A stretch of DNA of 53,984 bases. It comes from Clostridia bacterium. GTDB taxonomy: Bacteria > Bacillota > Clostridia > Christensenellales > SZUA-584. The notes beneath the pieces are model-generated. The model was not told the origin of the DNA. It searched no databases and worked only from the letters and a program-made list of their open reading frames with translations. The stretch is from assembly GCA_003249555.1 (NCBI GenBank), contig QKIQ01000033.1, positions 1-53,984 of the forward strand. The letters are read 5' to 3'. The translations under genes were made by a program, and so were the position numbers. Every line of letters starts with the position of its first letter. Within the stretch, counting starts at the first letter, position 1. Below, piece after piece: positions 25,727 to 33,741 of the stretch.

Positions 25727-25837
25727 TATAAGCAAACTAAATGAGAAATATCGAGACTAATTATAAACAAAATAAATAAACAAATAATAAACAACACTTA
25801 AAACAACATAACATTTATCTAAAAACAACAAATATCA

Positions 25838-25866
25838 TTGACAAAACGCAAAATTAGGCGTATGAT
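25838..25866 (+). promoter_or_regulatory. Strong sigma-A promoter of the BMC operon
   Basis: Perfect TTGACA (25838-25843), 17-base spacer, TATGAT (25861-25866). The preceding 80 bases are A/T/C only and A-rich, able to act as an UP element. The leader to the aldolase ATG is about 95 bases. Confidence 0.75.
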
Positions 25867-25896
25867 AACAACATTCCAACAAACAAAGACACATTA

Positions 25897-25920
25897 ACGC
25901 TAAACACTAAACGCTAAACA
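25897..25920 (+). repeat. Tandem 7-mer repeats in the BMC operon leader
   Basis: ACGCTAAACA occurs at 25897-25906 and 25911-25920; viewed as heptads, CTAAACA, CTAAACG, CTAAACA run head to tail from 25900 to 25920. They lie in the untranslated leader just after the transcription start, a position where a regulator or RNA-binding protein could act. Confidence 0.45.
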
Positions 25921-25969
25921 TCGATATAAACATGAACAATTAAAGACGTTATAAAGACTGGAGAAATTT

Positions 25970-26860
25970 ATGGCTGGTGTGCAATTCCCTACAGATCATG
26001 AGGCGAAGCAGCTAATACTCGAAGTGGGCCGCCGAATGTATACAAAGAATTTTGTGGCTGCTAACGATGGGAATATCAGCTGCAAGGTGGATCACGATAT
26101 CATCTGGACGACTCCTACAGGCGTTTCAAAAGGCTTCATGGATGAGGATATGCTCGTTAAGATGCGTCTGGATGGCACCGTGCTTTCGGCAGGAGCGCTA
26201 AAGCCTTCGTCGGAAGTCAAAATGCACATTCGCGTCTATAAGGAAAATCCTGAGGTTATGGGCGTGACGCATGCGCATCCGCCACTTTGCACATCCTTTG
26301 CAATCGCAGGCATTGGTCTTGACAAGGCCATTTATCCCGAAGCGCTTGTCAACCTTGGTACTGTGCCGTGCGTCCACTATGAAACGCCTGGCTCACAGGG
26401 CATACCGGATTCTATCGCGCCGTACTGCAAGGATTATAACGCTGTGCTGCTGGGCAACCACGGTGCGCTATCTTGGGGAAAGTCGCTTATGGATGCGTTT
26501 TTCCGTCTCGAAGCGATGGAGCATTACGCGTTGGTTCTCATGTATACGGGCAACATTATCGGCAAAGCCAATGTGCTGAGCTGCGACCAGGTTCAGGAGC
26601 TTTTGGATATCCGTAAAAGCCTTGGTATCAATGCGGGCGGCGTGCCGCCGTGCGCGGCCAAGCCTTCCAACCTTAAAGATGTGGTAGCGCCGCATTCTCC
26701 GGTCGCTCAGCCTGTGGAAGAACGCAAGGAGCTTAAGACGTATCAGCCGGGCTCTATTGATTGCGGATGTGCGGCCTCACCTGTGTCGTCTGGCGGTGGC
26801 AGCGTGAGCGACATTGAGCAGATCACGCAAGCCGTTTTGAAGCGTTTGAGCAGTTTATAA
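25970..26860 (+). CDS. Class II (zinc) sugar-phosphate aldolase with C-terminal encapsulation helix
   Basis: A 296-residue protein. Residues 1-215 are a fuculose-1-phosphate-type aldolase: GNISCK, TPTGVSKG, the catalytic-site Glu in PSSEVKMH (E82), zinc ligands HAH (101-103) and NHGA (H164). Residues 216-277 are a Pro/Ser/Gly-rich linker. The last 19 residues (278-296, ending ITQAVLKRLSSL) are a predicted amphipathic helix like BMC encapsulation peptides. It is the first gene of the operon and the only carbon-carbon-cleaving enzyme, so it is the likely signature enzyme. With the kinase and isomerase downstream, the inferred reaction is 5-deoxyribulose-1-P (or methylthioribulose-1-P) to DHAP plus acetaldehyde (or methylthioacetaldehyde). 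Fuculose- or rhamnulose-phosphate aldolase is an alternative. Confidence 0.85.
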   Translation: MAGVQFPTDHEAKQLILEVGRRMYTKNFVAANDGNISCKVDHDIIWTTPTGVSKGFMDEDMLVKMRLDGTVLSAGALKPSSEVKMHIRVYKENPEVMGVTHAHPPLCTSFAIAGIGLDKAIYPEALVNLGTVPCVHYETPGSQGIPDSIAPYCKDYNAVLLGNHGALSWGKSLMDAFFRLEAMEHYALVLMYTGNIIGKANVLSCDQVQELLDIRKSLGINAGGVPPCAAKPSNLKDVVAPHSPVAQPVEERKELKTYQPGSIDCGCAASPVSSGGGSVSDIEQITQAVLKRLSSL

Positions 26861-26911
26861 GCTTTTCAATATAATATTTTGATATATAAACACTGATGCA
26901 AAGGGGCAGCA

Positions 26912-28243
26912 ATGAAAGCAGTCATCATTGGGGGCGTCGCCGCGGGTATGTCGGCAGCTTCAAAAATTAAACGCAATGATCCGACCGCCGAGGTTACCGT
27001 TTACGAAAAAGGGCACTTTCTTTCGTACGGAGCCTGCGGGCTGCCATATTATGTGAGTGGCGAAAACCCGGATTACACCAAAATGATTGCGCGGACGCGC
27101 GAACAGTTTGAAAAATCGGGTATTCGTACGCATCTTTTTCACGAAGTGATGTCGGTGTCACCCGATAAGAAAACAGTCACCGTCAAGGATATAAACAGCG
27201 GCAGTGTATTAGAGGACAGTTACGACTCGCTCATGGTGGCCACGGGCTGCGGCAGCGTGATACCGCCGATATCCGGCATTGATAACAGCGGCGTTTTCTA
27301 TATTAAAACGCTCGAAGATGGTCTGGTTTTGCAAAGAATTGCAGCCAATGCGGCTGTCCGCAGATGTGTTATTATCGGCGGCGGCTATATCGGCATTGAG
27401 ATGACGGAAGCGTTTTTGCATTTGGGCAAGGAGGTGACGGTGATTGAAGGCGCAAGCCGCATATTGTCGCCTTTTGAGCCGGAGTTTTCTGAGATGGCCG
27501 CGCAGGAGCTTATTCAAAACGGCGCTCAGGTGAAAACGGGCGAGCGCGTACTGGCCATTGAGGAACAACAAACCCACCGCCTTGTGCGCACCAGCCACGG
27601 TGAGTATCAAGCGGATATCGTACTTATGTCGGTGGGCGTTATGCCTGCGACACAGTTTCTGAAAAGCACAGGTATGCGCATGGCAAAAAACGGCGCGATC
27701 ATTGTGGATCGGGAAATGCGTACATCCATACCCGGTATATACGCCGCGGGAGACTGTGCGGTCACATACAACAAAGTGATGGAAGAAGATTATTTTCTGC
27801 CGTTGGGTACGGTGGCCAACAAATGCGGGCGCATTGCGGGTGGCAATATGCTGGGCAGGCACGACAAGTTTGTGGGTGCGCTGGGTACGGCGGCCATCAA
27901 GGTCTGCGGCATCGAAATGGGACGCACGGGCATGAGCGAAGCTGATGCCATCCGTTTGGGCATAGATTACCGGACAAAAATGATTTCATCTTATAACCAT
28001 CCGCCGTATTATCCGGGACAAAAGGCGCTGGCGATTAAGTTGATATATGAAAAAGGAACGCGGCGGTTGCTGGGCGCATGTGCCGCGGGACAGCAGGGGG
28101 CTGTATTGCGGGTGGATATGTTTGCCATTGCGATACACAACGGCATGACGACGACAGAGCTTGGCATGGTGGATCTTGCCTATGCGCCGCCCTTCGCCGG
28201 CGTATGGGATGCGGTGCATATTGCGGCCAATGCGGCAAAGTGA
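26912..28243 (+). CDS. CoA-disulfide reductase / NADH-oxidase-like flavoprotein
   Basis: A 443-residue FAD/NAD(P)H pyridine nucleotide-disulfide oxidoreductase. FAD site at the N-terminus (IIGGVAAGMSAASKIKR). A single redox cysteine lies in SYGACGLPYYVSG (near residue 43), the position used by CoA-disulfide reductases and H2O-forming NADH oxidases. Central NAD(P)H site IIGGGYIGIEMTEAF; second FAD segment IPGIYAAGDCA. No rhodanese domain. In this locus it could keep CoA reduced for the aldehyde dehydrogenase or re-oxidise NADH; the sequence does not decide. Confidence 0.82.
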   Translation: MKAVIIGGVAAGMSAASKIKRNDPTAEVTVYEKGHFLSYGACGLPYYVSGENPDYTKMIARTREQFEKSGIRTHLFHEVMSVSPDKKTVTVKDINSGSVLEDSYDSLMVATGCGSVIPPISGIDNSGVFYIKTLEDGLVLQRIAANAAVRRCVIIGGGYIGIEMTEAFLHLGKEVTVIEGASRILSPFEPEFSEMAAQELIQNGAQVKTGERVLAIEEQQTHRLVRTSHGEYQADIVLMSVGVMPATQFLKSTGMRMAKNGAIIVDREMRTSIPGIYAAGDCAVTYNKVMEEDYFLPLGTVANKCGRIAGGNMLGRHDKFVGALGTAAIKVCGIEMGRTGMSEADAIRLGIDYRTKMISSYNHPPYYPGQKALAIKLIYEKGTRRLLGACAAGQQGAVLRVDMFAIAIHNGMTTTELGMVDLAYAPPFAGVWDAVHIAANAAK

Positions 28244-28250
28244 GGCGGCC

Positions 28251-29054
28251 ATGAATAAGCTTTTGAGTTTACAATCAGCCATTGCCGCCATACCTCATGA
28301 GGCCATGCTCGGGCTTGGCGGCAACACATTGAACAGAGCGCCCATGGCGGCTGTCTTCGAGATGGTTCGCCAGAAAAAAAGTGCGCTTGCACTAGTCAAA
28401 ACAGCAGGTGCGATGGACGTTGATGTGTTGTGCCTTGGGGGATGCGTCAAAAGCGTGGACGCAGGCTTCATCAGCTATGAAAGTGAGTATTCTCTTTCGC
28501 AGCACTACCGCAAGAGCGTGCAAAAAGGGCTGGTTAAGGCAAACGAGCACGCTTGCTACACGGTGATTTCTGCGCTTAGGGCGGCCTCATACGGCATTCC
28601 TTTTATGCCGGTGCGGGGGCTGATCGCAAGCGATCTGATCGATGTCAACCCGTATTTTAAGCGCATGACCGACCCGTTTTCGGGCGACCCGGTGACGCTG
28701 GTCTCGGCAATAAGGCCGGATTACGCGATACTGCACGTTCATAAAGCGGACGCTAAGGGCAACGCAGTGATACTCGGTCCCAAATACGAGGATGTGCTTT
28801 TCTCACGGGCGGCCAAGCAGGTGATATTGACAGCTGAAGAAATCGTGGATACGGCATATTTTCGTGACAGCGAGACAAAGGCTGATATTCCGGGATTTCT
28901 TGTAAGCGGTGTGGTGCATGTGCCGCATGGAGCGGCGCCCTGCGCTTGCCACGGTGTTTACGGTCTGAACCACGAATCTATTAAACAGTTTTTATCTATA
29001 AAAGACGCGAGCGAACTGAGTGCGTACCTTTCACAGGAGGTGCGGCATGCATAG
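28251..29054 (+). CDS. CoA-transferase family I, alpha-type subunit
   Basis: A 267-residue protein resembling the A subunit of glutaconate CoA-transferase and the IpdA hydrolase: MLGLGGNTLNRAPMAAV at the N-terminus, DVLCLGGCVKSVDAGF, MPVRGLIASDLIDVNP, DYAILHVHKADAKGNAVI. It starts at ATG 28251, eight bases after the flavoprotein stop, and overlaps the next gene by eight bases, so the two should form a heterodimer. A CoA donor or acceptor cannot be read from sequence. In the proposed pathway it could handle the acyl-CoA from the aldehyde. Confidence 0.75.
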   Translation: MNKLLSLQSAIAAIPHEAMLGLGGNTLNRAPMAAVFEMVRQKKSALALVKTAGAMDVDVLCLGGCVKSVDAGFISYESEYSLSQHYRKSVQKGLVKANEHACYTVISALRAASYGIPFMPVRGLIASDLIDVNPYFKRMTDPFSGDPVTLVSAIRPDYAILHVHKADAKGNAVILGPKYEDVLFSRAAKQVILTAEEIVDTAYFRDSETKADIPGFLVSGVVHVPHGAAPCACHGVYGLNHESIKQFLSIKDASELSAYLSQEVRHA

Positions 29055-29763
29055 AGTTTGCGACATCATGGTGTGCGTCATGGCGCGCATGATCAAAGAC
29101 GGCGAAAAGGTATTTCACGGTGTGTCTTCGCACATGCCTATGATCGCCACATTGCTTGCCAAAGCAATGCACGCCTCAAATGCGGTTCATCTTAATATAC
29201 CGGGCGGCGTGGATCCAAAGGAACCGGAGCTTGTATCTTTTACAAGTGCGGGCAGCGAACTTTGCTACACGGCTCCGTCGAGCTTTCCACTCATGGAAGT
29301 GTTCGATCTCTCGATGCGCGGCGGATTGGATGTGGCTTTTCTTAGCGGCGTGCAGTTTGACAACACGGGTACGGTCAATGCGTCGGTGATTGGCGACTAC
29401 CACGCGCCCAAGGTAAGGCTGCCCGGGGGAGCGGGCAGCGCCGTGCTGATACCCACAGCCAAACGCGTCATCATCTGGCGCACCAAACACGACAAGCGAA
29501 CCTTTGTGCAAAACGTCGATTTTATGACGGCACGGGGGAACGTGAGCGCCATTGTGACACCGCTTTGTGTGTTTACGATGTACTGCGGGGAATTGATTTT
29601 AGAGAGCGTTCATCCCACATCATCGATTGAAGAGGTGGCGCAAAACACGGGTTTTCCTATTAAGTATTTTGAAATGAAAACCACGCCAGCGCCAACGGAT
29701 GAAGAATTAAAGCTTTTGGGAATAATTGACCCCAATGATCTGCGAAACATTGAGTTTCGCTAG
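29047..29763 (+). CDS. CoA-transferase family I, beta-type subunit lacking an obvious catalytic Glu
   Basis: A 238-residue partner of the preceding gene. GctB-like features are VAFLSGVQFDNTGTVNASVI, GDYHAPKVRLPGGAGSAVL and KRTFVQNVDFMT. In active family I transferases a glutamate (the E of VESG in GctB) forms the covalent CoA thioester; the aligned segment here reads HLNIPGGVDP, without Glu. The IpdB subunit of the IpdAB ring-cleaving hydrolase also lacks it, so this pair may be a hydrolase rather than a transferase. Alignment is by eye. Start at ATG 29047 behind AGGAGG (29035-29040). Confidence 0.72.
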   Translation: MHRVCDIMVCVMARMIKDGEKVFHGVSSHMPMIATLLAKAMHASNAVHLNIPGGVDPKEPELVSFTSAGSELCYTAPSSFPLMEVFDLSMRGGLDVAFLSGVQFDNTGTVNASVIGDYHAPKVRLPGGAGSAVLIPTAKRVIIWRTKHDKRTFVQNVDFMTARGNVSAIVTPLCVFTMYCGELILESVHPTSSIEEVAQNTGFPIKYFEMKTTPAPTDEELKLLGIIDPNDLRNIEFR

Positions 29764-29849
29764 GAAGCACAGATAAATTGAGGTATGCTTCTCTCATAAC
29801 GCGAGCAACACGGGAGTGCTCAAATAAAACAAAAATATGGAGGAAAAAA

Positions 29850-31040
29850 ATGAAAAAGCTTTTGTATGTCCTGATTGCTGTTGCCATGATGCTGTCTTTG
29901 GCTGCATGCGGTTCGACAACGCCGGCTCCGACGGAATCTGCCGAGTCTTCGGCTCCGGCTGAATCTGCTGAGTCTTCGGCTCCGGCTGAGGAAGGCAATG
30001 CCGTTGCGGATCTGCTTACGCAGTATATGCCAGACCAGATGGCTGACGGCCAGATCAAGGTGGCTGTTATCCGTAACTTGGCAGCGGGCGACCACACACA
30101 GCAGTTCCTTGAAGGCTGCACATCTGAGGGTGAATCGCTTGGCTTCGTAGTGGATACATACGTCACAGACGGTGACAATGCAAAATGTCAGGAAACGATC
30201 GCTCAGGTGATTCAGAAGGATTACGACGGTATCATCCTGTCGCACGGAGAAGCCGGTTATACCTATGATTCACTGCTTCCCGCTGTGGAAAAAGGCATGA
30301 AGGTCGTCACATTCGACTCCGTTCCCTATAAAGACGGCGATGCGAATGGCGAGATTCTCGAAGGTGTGACCAGCACAGCTCAGGAAGATGCGAAACTTGC
30401 GGATCTGTCTCTTGGATCCATCGTCAGTTATTTTGAAGAAGCCAAACAGCCGATCAAGGTGATCCGCGCATGGATGGGCCCTGGCATCCCGCCGCTTGAT
30501 CGTCGTCAGGCTGTATATGATCAATATGTGGCTGAAGGCAAAATCGAAGAAGTTGAGCTGATCGGACCGGTTGACTTCTCCAACGCGCGCGGCGGCACAC
30601 AGGACGCTTTGGCGGCGATTCTGCCGAAGTATCCCGAGGGCGCAGTCGACGCGATCTGGGGCTCCTACGATGAGCTCGCGAAGGGCTGCCTGCAGGCGCT
30701 TAATGATGCCGGCAGAACAGATATCAAGATCATGTCCATCGATATCTCTAACGACGATATCAACCTGATGCTCGAGAATCCGGATGTGTGGGTTTCCACC
30801 GCAGCTGTGGATCCCAAGCTCATCGGTATCGCTGATATGAGACTGCTCGCCGCGAAATTCGCCGGCGAAGAGACACCCGACACTTATAACTTAGACGCTC
30901 AGGGCGTTGATACATCGATGCTGGATTCGTCCATCAACATGACGAATATCGCAACCGTTGTAGACGGCTGGGGTCAAGAAAAAGGCGTATTTGACAGCTA
31001 TGCTTGGATGGCAGAGCTCAAGGCTGCCATGGCCGGCTGA
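29850..31040 (+). CDS. Ribose-type sugar ABC transporter substrate-binding lipoprotein
   Basis: A 396-residue Peripla_BP_4 protein. Signal peptide MKKLLYVLIAVAMMLSLAAC with the lipobox LAAC; the cysteine becomes the lipid anchor. A Ser/Glu/Ala-rich spacer (residues 23-50) contains two copies of ESAESSAPA. The binding domain follows (IKVAVIRNLAAGDHTQQFLEGC, DGIILSHGEAGYTYDSLLPA, KVVTFDSVPY, AIWGSYDELAKGCLQAL). Start at ATG 29850 behind GGAGG. With the ATPase and permease downstream it should import the pentose-like substrate of the BMC pathway; ligand specificity is unknown. Confidence 0.88.
   Translation: MKKLLYVLIAVAMMLSLAACGSTTPAPTESAESSAPAESAESSAPAEEGNAVADLLTQYMPDQMADGQIKVAVIRNLAAGDHTQQFLEGCTSEGESLGFVVDTYVTDGDNAKCQETIAQVIQKDYDGIILSHGEAGYTYDSLLPAVEKGMKVVTFDSVPYKDGDANGEILEGVTSTAQEDAKLADLSLGSIVSYFEEAKQPIKVIRAWMGPGIPPLDRRQAVYDQYVAEGKIEEVELIGPVDFSNARGGTQDALAAILPKYPEGAVDAIWGSYDELAKGCLQALNDAGRTDIKIMSIDISNDDINLMLENPDVWVSTAAVDPKLIGIADMRLLAAKFAGEETPDTYNLDAQGVDTSMLDSSINMTNIATVVDGWGQEKGVFDSYAWMAELKAAMAG
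29934..29987 (+). repeat. 27-base tandem repeat coding the lipoprotein linker
   Basis: Two copies (29934-29960 and 29961-29987) differ at one base (gccgag versus gctgag) and encode ESAESSAPA twice in the spacer between lipid anchor and binding domain. Copy number may vary between strains. Confidence 0.8.
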
Positions 31041-31074
31041 TCACACACGTGACATAAGGTAAGATGGCTTTTAT

Positions 31075-31099
31075 CCCCTCCGGCTTAATGCCGGAGGGG
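31075..31099. other. Strong intercistronic hairpin after the binding-protein gene
   Basis: CCCCTCCGGC (31075-31084) pairs perfectly with GCCGGAGGGG (31090-31099) around a 5-base loop. No T-run follows. Such hairpins after a binding-protein gene usually protect its mRNA from 3' decay or partly attenuate, so the binding protein is made in excess over the membrane parts. Confidence 0.65.
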
Positions 31100-31201
31100 G
31101 AATAAGCTTAAATGCAGTAAAAAGGTTTTTGGGCAGTTTCCGTGATTAATTATTTGTATACCGATTTTTAATCAGAGATTGATTTGGGCAGGTGAAATGG
31201 A

Positions 31202-32722
31202 ATGAAAGCAGCGAACGCGAAGCTCTCTATGCGCGATATTTCTATCGAATTTCCCGGCGTCAAGGCGCTTTCAAATGTGGATTTTGATCTGGAAAGCGGA
31301 CAGATTCGCGCGCTTATCGGTGCGAATGGCGCAGGTAAGTCTACGCTCATGAAAGTCTTGTCGGGTGTGAATTCACATTATAGCGGCAAGATATCTATCG
31401 ATGGAGAAGAATGCGAGATTCGGTCACCGAAAGCGGCAAAGAATCTGGGCATTGAAATTGTTTATCAAGAGGTTGATGTGGCACTGGTGTCTTATCTGAC
31501 GGTCGGGGAAAACATCATGCTCAACACTTTGGCCAATAAAATGGAGAAAAAACAGGCTGTTAATTGGAACTTTATCCGAAACACAGCCAGACAAGCGCTG
31601 ATGCGTCTCGGTATGGATATCGACGTCAGAAAAACCGTATCGGAGCTGACGCTGGCGGAAAAACAGATGGTGCTTATTGCACGTGCGGTGGTGGAGGAAT
31701 GCAAATTTCTTATACTGGATGAACCGACGGCACCGTTGTCGAATACTGAAACTGAGAATTTCTTTAAAATTGTACGCAATTTGGCACAGACAGAGAATGT
31801 GGGAATCGTGTTTATTTCCCACCGGCTGGCTGAGCTGTTTGAAATCTGCGAGCATATCACCATTATGAAGGACGGTATGGTCGTCAAGGATATGCCGATC
31901 ACGAAGGAACTCACAATCAATCAGATTGTTGAGTATATGCTGGGACGTAAATTCGATGAGAATTATCCAAAACAGACCGTGGACATCGGAGACGTATTGC
32001 TTGATGTAACCGATTTAACCGAACGTGACAACAAGGTTAAGAATATCGATATTAAGGTGAGAAAGGGCGAAATTGTGGCTTTGGCCGGTCTCGTTGGCGC
32101 CGGCAAAACAGAGCTTTGCAAAACGCTTTTTGGTGCCTACCGCAGAAGCACCGGCAATATCACCCTGAACGGGAAAAAGATCAATCCCAAAAACCCGACG
32201 CAGGCGGTGCAAAGAGGCCTTGCGCTGGTGCCGGAAGAACGCCGAAAAGAGGGTGTGTTGGTCACAGATCCGCTCTATGCGAATATCACCATATCCTCGC
32301 TTAACAAGTTTTTGAGCAAGATTCGTTTCGTCAGCAAAAGCCGCCAGCGTGAAGCGGCAAGAACAAAAATAAAAGAACTCGGAATCAAGACGCCTTCTGA
32401 GAACCAAGTGGTGGCACTGCTCTCGGGCGGAAACCAGCAAAAGGTTGTTGTGGGCAAATGGCTTGTGAGCGATTCGGAAATATACATTTTCGACGAGCCG
32501 ACGAAGGGTGTGGACGTCGGTGCGAAGCGCGACATATTCCAGCTTATCGAAGGGCTGGCCGCACAGGGCAAGGGCGTTATATACGCGTCCTGTGAATTTA
32601 CGGAGATACTCGCCATCGCTGACCGCGTGTACGTCATGTTCGACGGCGAGATTGTTAAAGAAATGAACGTCAAAGATACCAATGAAAAAGAATTACTATA
32701 TTACTCGACGGGAGGCCGGTAA
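31202..32722 (+). CDS. Sugar ABC transporter ATP-binding protein (RbsA/MglA type, two ABC domains)
   Basis: A 506-residue fused double ATPase. First domain: Walker A GANGAGKSTLMKVL (about residue 41), a degenerate signature SELTLAEKQM and Walker B FLILDEPTAPLS. Second domain: GLVGAGKTELCKTL, canonical LSGGNQQKVVVGKWL and YIFDEPTKGVD. This architecture is typical of CUT2 pentose importers. The last bases overlap the permease's upstream region, and the permease starts two bases after the stop. Confidence 0.92.
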   Translation: MKAANAKLSMRDISIEFPGVKALSNVDFDLESGQIRALIGANGAGKSTLMKVLSGVNSHYSGKISIDGEECEIRSPKAAKNLGIEIVYQEVDVALVSYLTVGENIMLNTLANKMEKKQAVNWNFIRNTARQALMRLGMDIDVRKTVSELTLAEKQMVLIARAVVEECKFLILDEPTAPLSNTETENFFKIVRNLAQTENVGIVFISHRLAELFEICEHITIMKDGMVVKDMPITKELTINQIVEYMLGRKFDENYPKQTVDIGDVLLDVTDLTERDNKVKNIDIKVRKGEIVALAGLVGAGKTELCKTLFGAYRRSTGNITLNGKKINPKNPTQAVQRGLALVPEERRKEGVLVTDPLYANITISSLNKFLSKIRFVSKSRQREAARTKIKELGIKTPSENQVVALLSGGNQQKVVVGKWLVSDSEIYIFDEPTKGVDVGAKRDIFQLIEGLAAQGKGVIYASCEFTEILAIADRVYVMFDGEIVKEMNVKDTNEKELLYYSTGGR

Positions 32723-32723
32723 C

Positions 32724-33722
32724 ATGGGTAATGCTACAAACACCGTTAAGAAGTCCTCGGTTATGGACTTCATTACAAAATGGGGAACCCTGCTGACCAT
32801 CCTTGTGATGGTGCTCGTGTTTTCATTCACGATGCCGACATTCATGACGGCTGCAAACATGATTACGATCATTCGTGCCGTATGTATCGTGACGGTTATT
32901 GCCACAGGCATGACGATTTCACTGACAGTCAACGGTCTTGATTTGTCGGTTGGGTCTACCGCGACGTTTGCCAACACAGTCTGCATGACGTTCTTCGTAT
33001 GGTATTCGTTCGGCGATAACGTGGGCAGCTCGCTGCTTGCCATGCTGCTGACAATCATTATCTGCACAATTATCGCGGGCATCAACGCGCTCTTGATTGT
33101 AAAGCTCAAGATACCCGATATGCTTGCGACATTATCCACAATGTTCATGTTTGAAGGCGTGGCGATGACATATGCAGGCGGCGGCGCTATCAACGAAAAT
33201 ATGATGCGTCCAGACGGTAGCACGGCGGAAGGACAAGTTCCCGATTTCTTCAGGGAAATCGGTAAAGAACCGTGGATCATCATCGTGATGCTTGTGCTTG
33301 TGCTGCTTGTTTTCCTGTTCCTAACTTACACCAAACATGGCCGCTACATGTACGCCGTGGGCGGTAATCCTGAAGCGGCAAGACTCTCGGGTATTAACGT
33401 TAATAAATACCGCGCTCTGGCTTACCTGATGTCTACCATACTTGCATCCATTGGCGGTATGCTGATTGGCGCACGTGTGGGCAACGCACAGATCAACTCG
33501 GGTACGCCGTATCTGATGGGCTCGGTGGCAGCGGCGCATATCGGTATGTCGGTTGCAGGTGTCGGCAAGCCGAACGCGCTTGGCACACTTGCCGGTGCGA
33601 TACTTATCGGCGTGCTGGAGAACGGGCTCATCATGGCATCTGTGCCGTACTACGCGGTCAATATCTTCAAAGGCGCTGTGCTGGCGATCGCTCTGGCCCT
33701 GAACTATGCTCGTAAAAAATAA
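32724..33722 (+). CDS. Sugar ABC transporter permease (RbsC type)
   Basis: A 332-residue BPD_transp_2 permease with about eight to ten membrane segments. Signature region: GNPEAARLSGINVNKYRALAY, and the motif GLDLSVGSTA near residue 82 typical of RbsC/XylH permeases. The start is ATG 32724 behind GGGAGG; an earlier in-frame ATG at 32682 lies inside the ATPase gene. It forms the homodimeric channel of the importer. Confidence 0.92.
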   Translation: MGNATNTVKKSSVMDFITKWGTLLTILVMVLVFSFTMPTFMTAANMITIIRAVCIVTVIATGMTISLTVNGLDLSVGSTATFANTVCMTFFVWYSFGDNVGSSLLAMLLTIIICTIIAGINALLIVKLKIPDMLATLSTMFMFEGVAMTYAGGGAINENMMRPDGSTAEGQVPDFFREIGKEPWIIIVMLVLVLLVFLFLTYTKHGRYMYAVGGNPEAARLSGINVNKYRALAYLMSTILASIGGMLIGARVGNAQINSGTPYLMGSVAAAHIGMSVAGVGKPNALGTLAGAILIGVLENGLIMASVPYYAVNIFKGAVLAIALALNYARKK

Positions 33723-33741
33723 ACTGTGAGGTAATACAATT

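Larger units (their letters stand above)
25317..25837. other. Non-coding, hairpin-rich then AT-rich gap between polC and the BMC locus
   Basis: No convincing gene lies in this stretch. The first 230 bases hold several stem-loops: AAAACC/GGTTTT (25373-25387) and CGGGC/GCCCG (25461-25473). Bases 25542-25837 are very AT-rich. TTATGA/TCATAA (25554-25570) is a perfect inverted repeat with a 5-base spacer. From 25756 to 25839 the + strand contains no G at all (84 bases). The segment looks like the boundary of an inserted accessory island, though no attachment site or mobile gene was recognised. Confidence 0.5.

Noticed and set aside
25970-26860. A classical fucose/rhamnose BMC
   Set aside because: No fucose or rhamnose isomerase or rhamnulokinase/fuculokinase gene and no lactaldehyde reductase are present; the kinase and isomerase belong to the methylthioribose families. 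It remains the main alternative if those families are mis-assigned.
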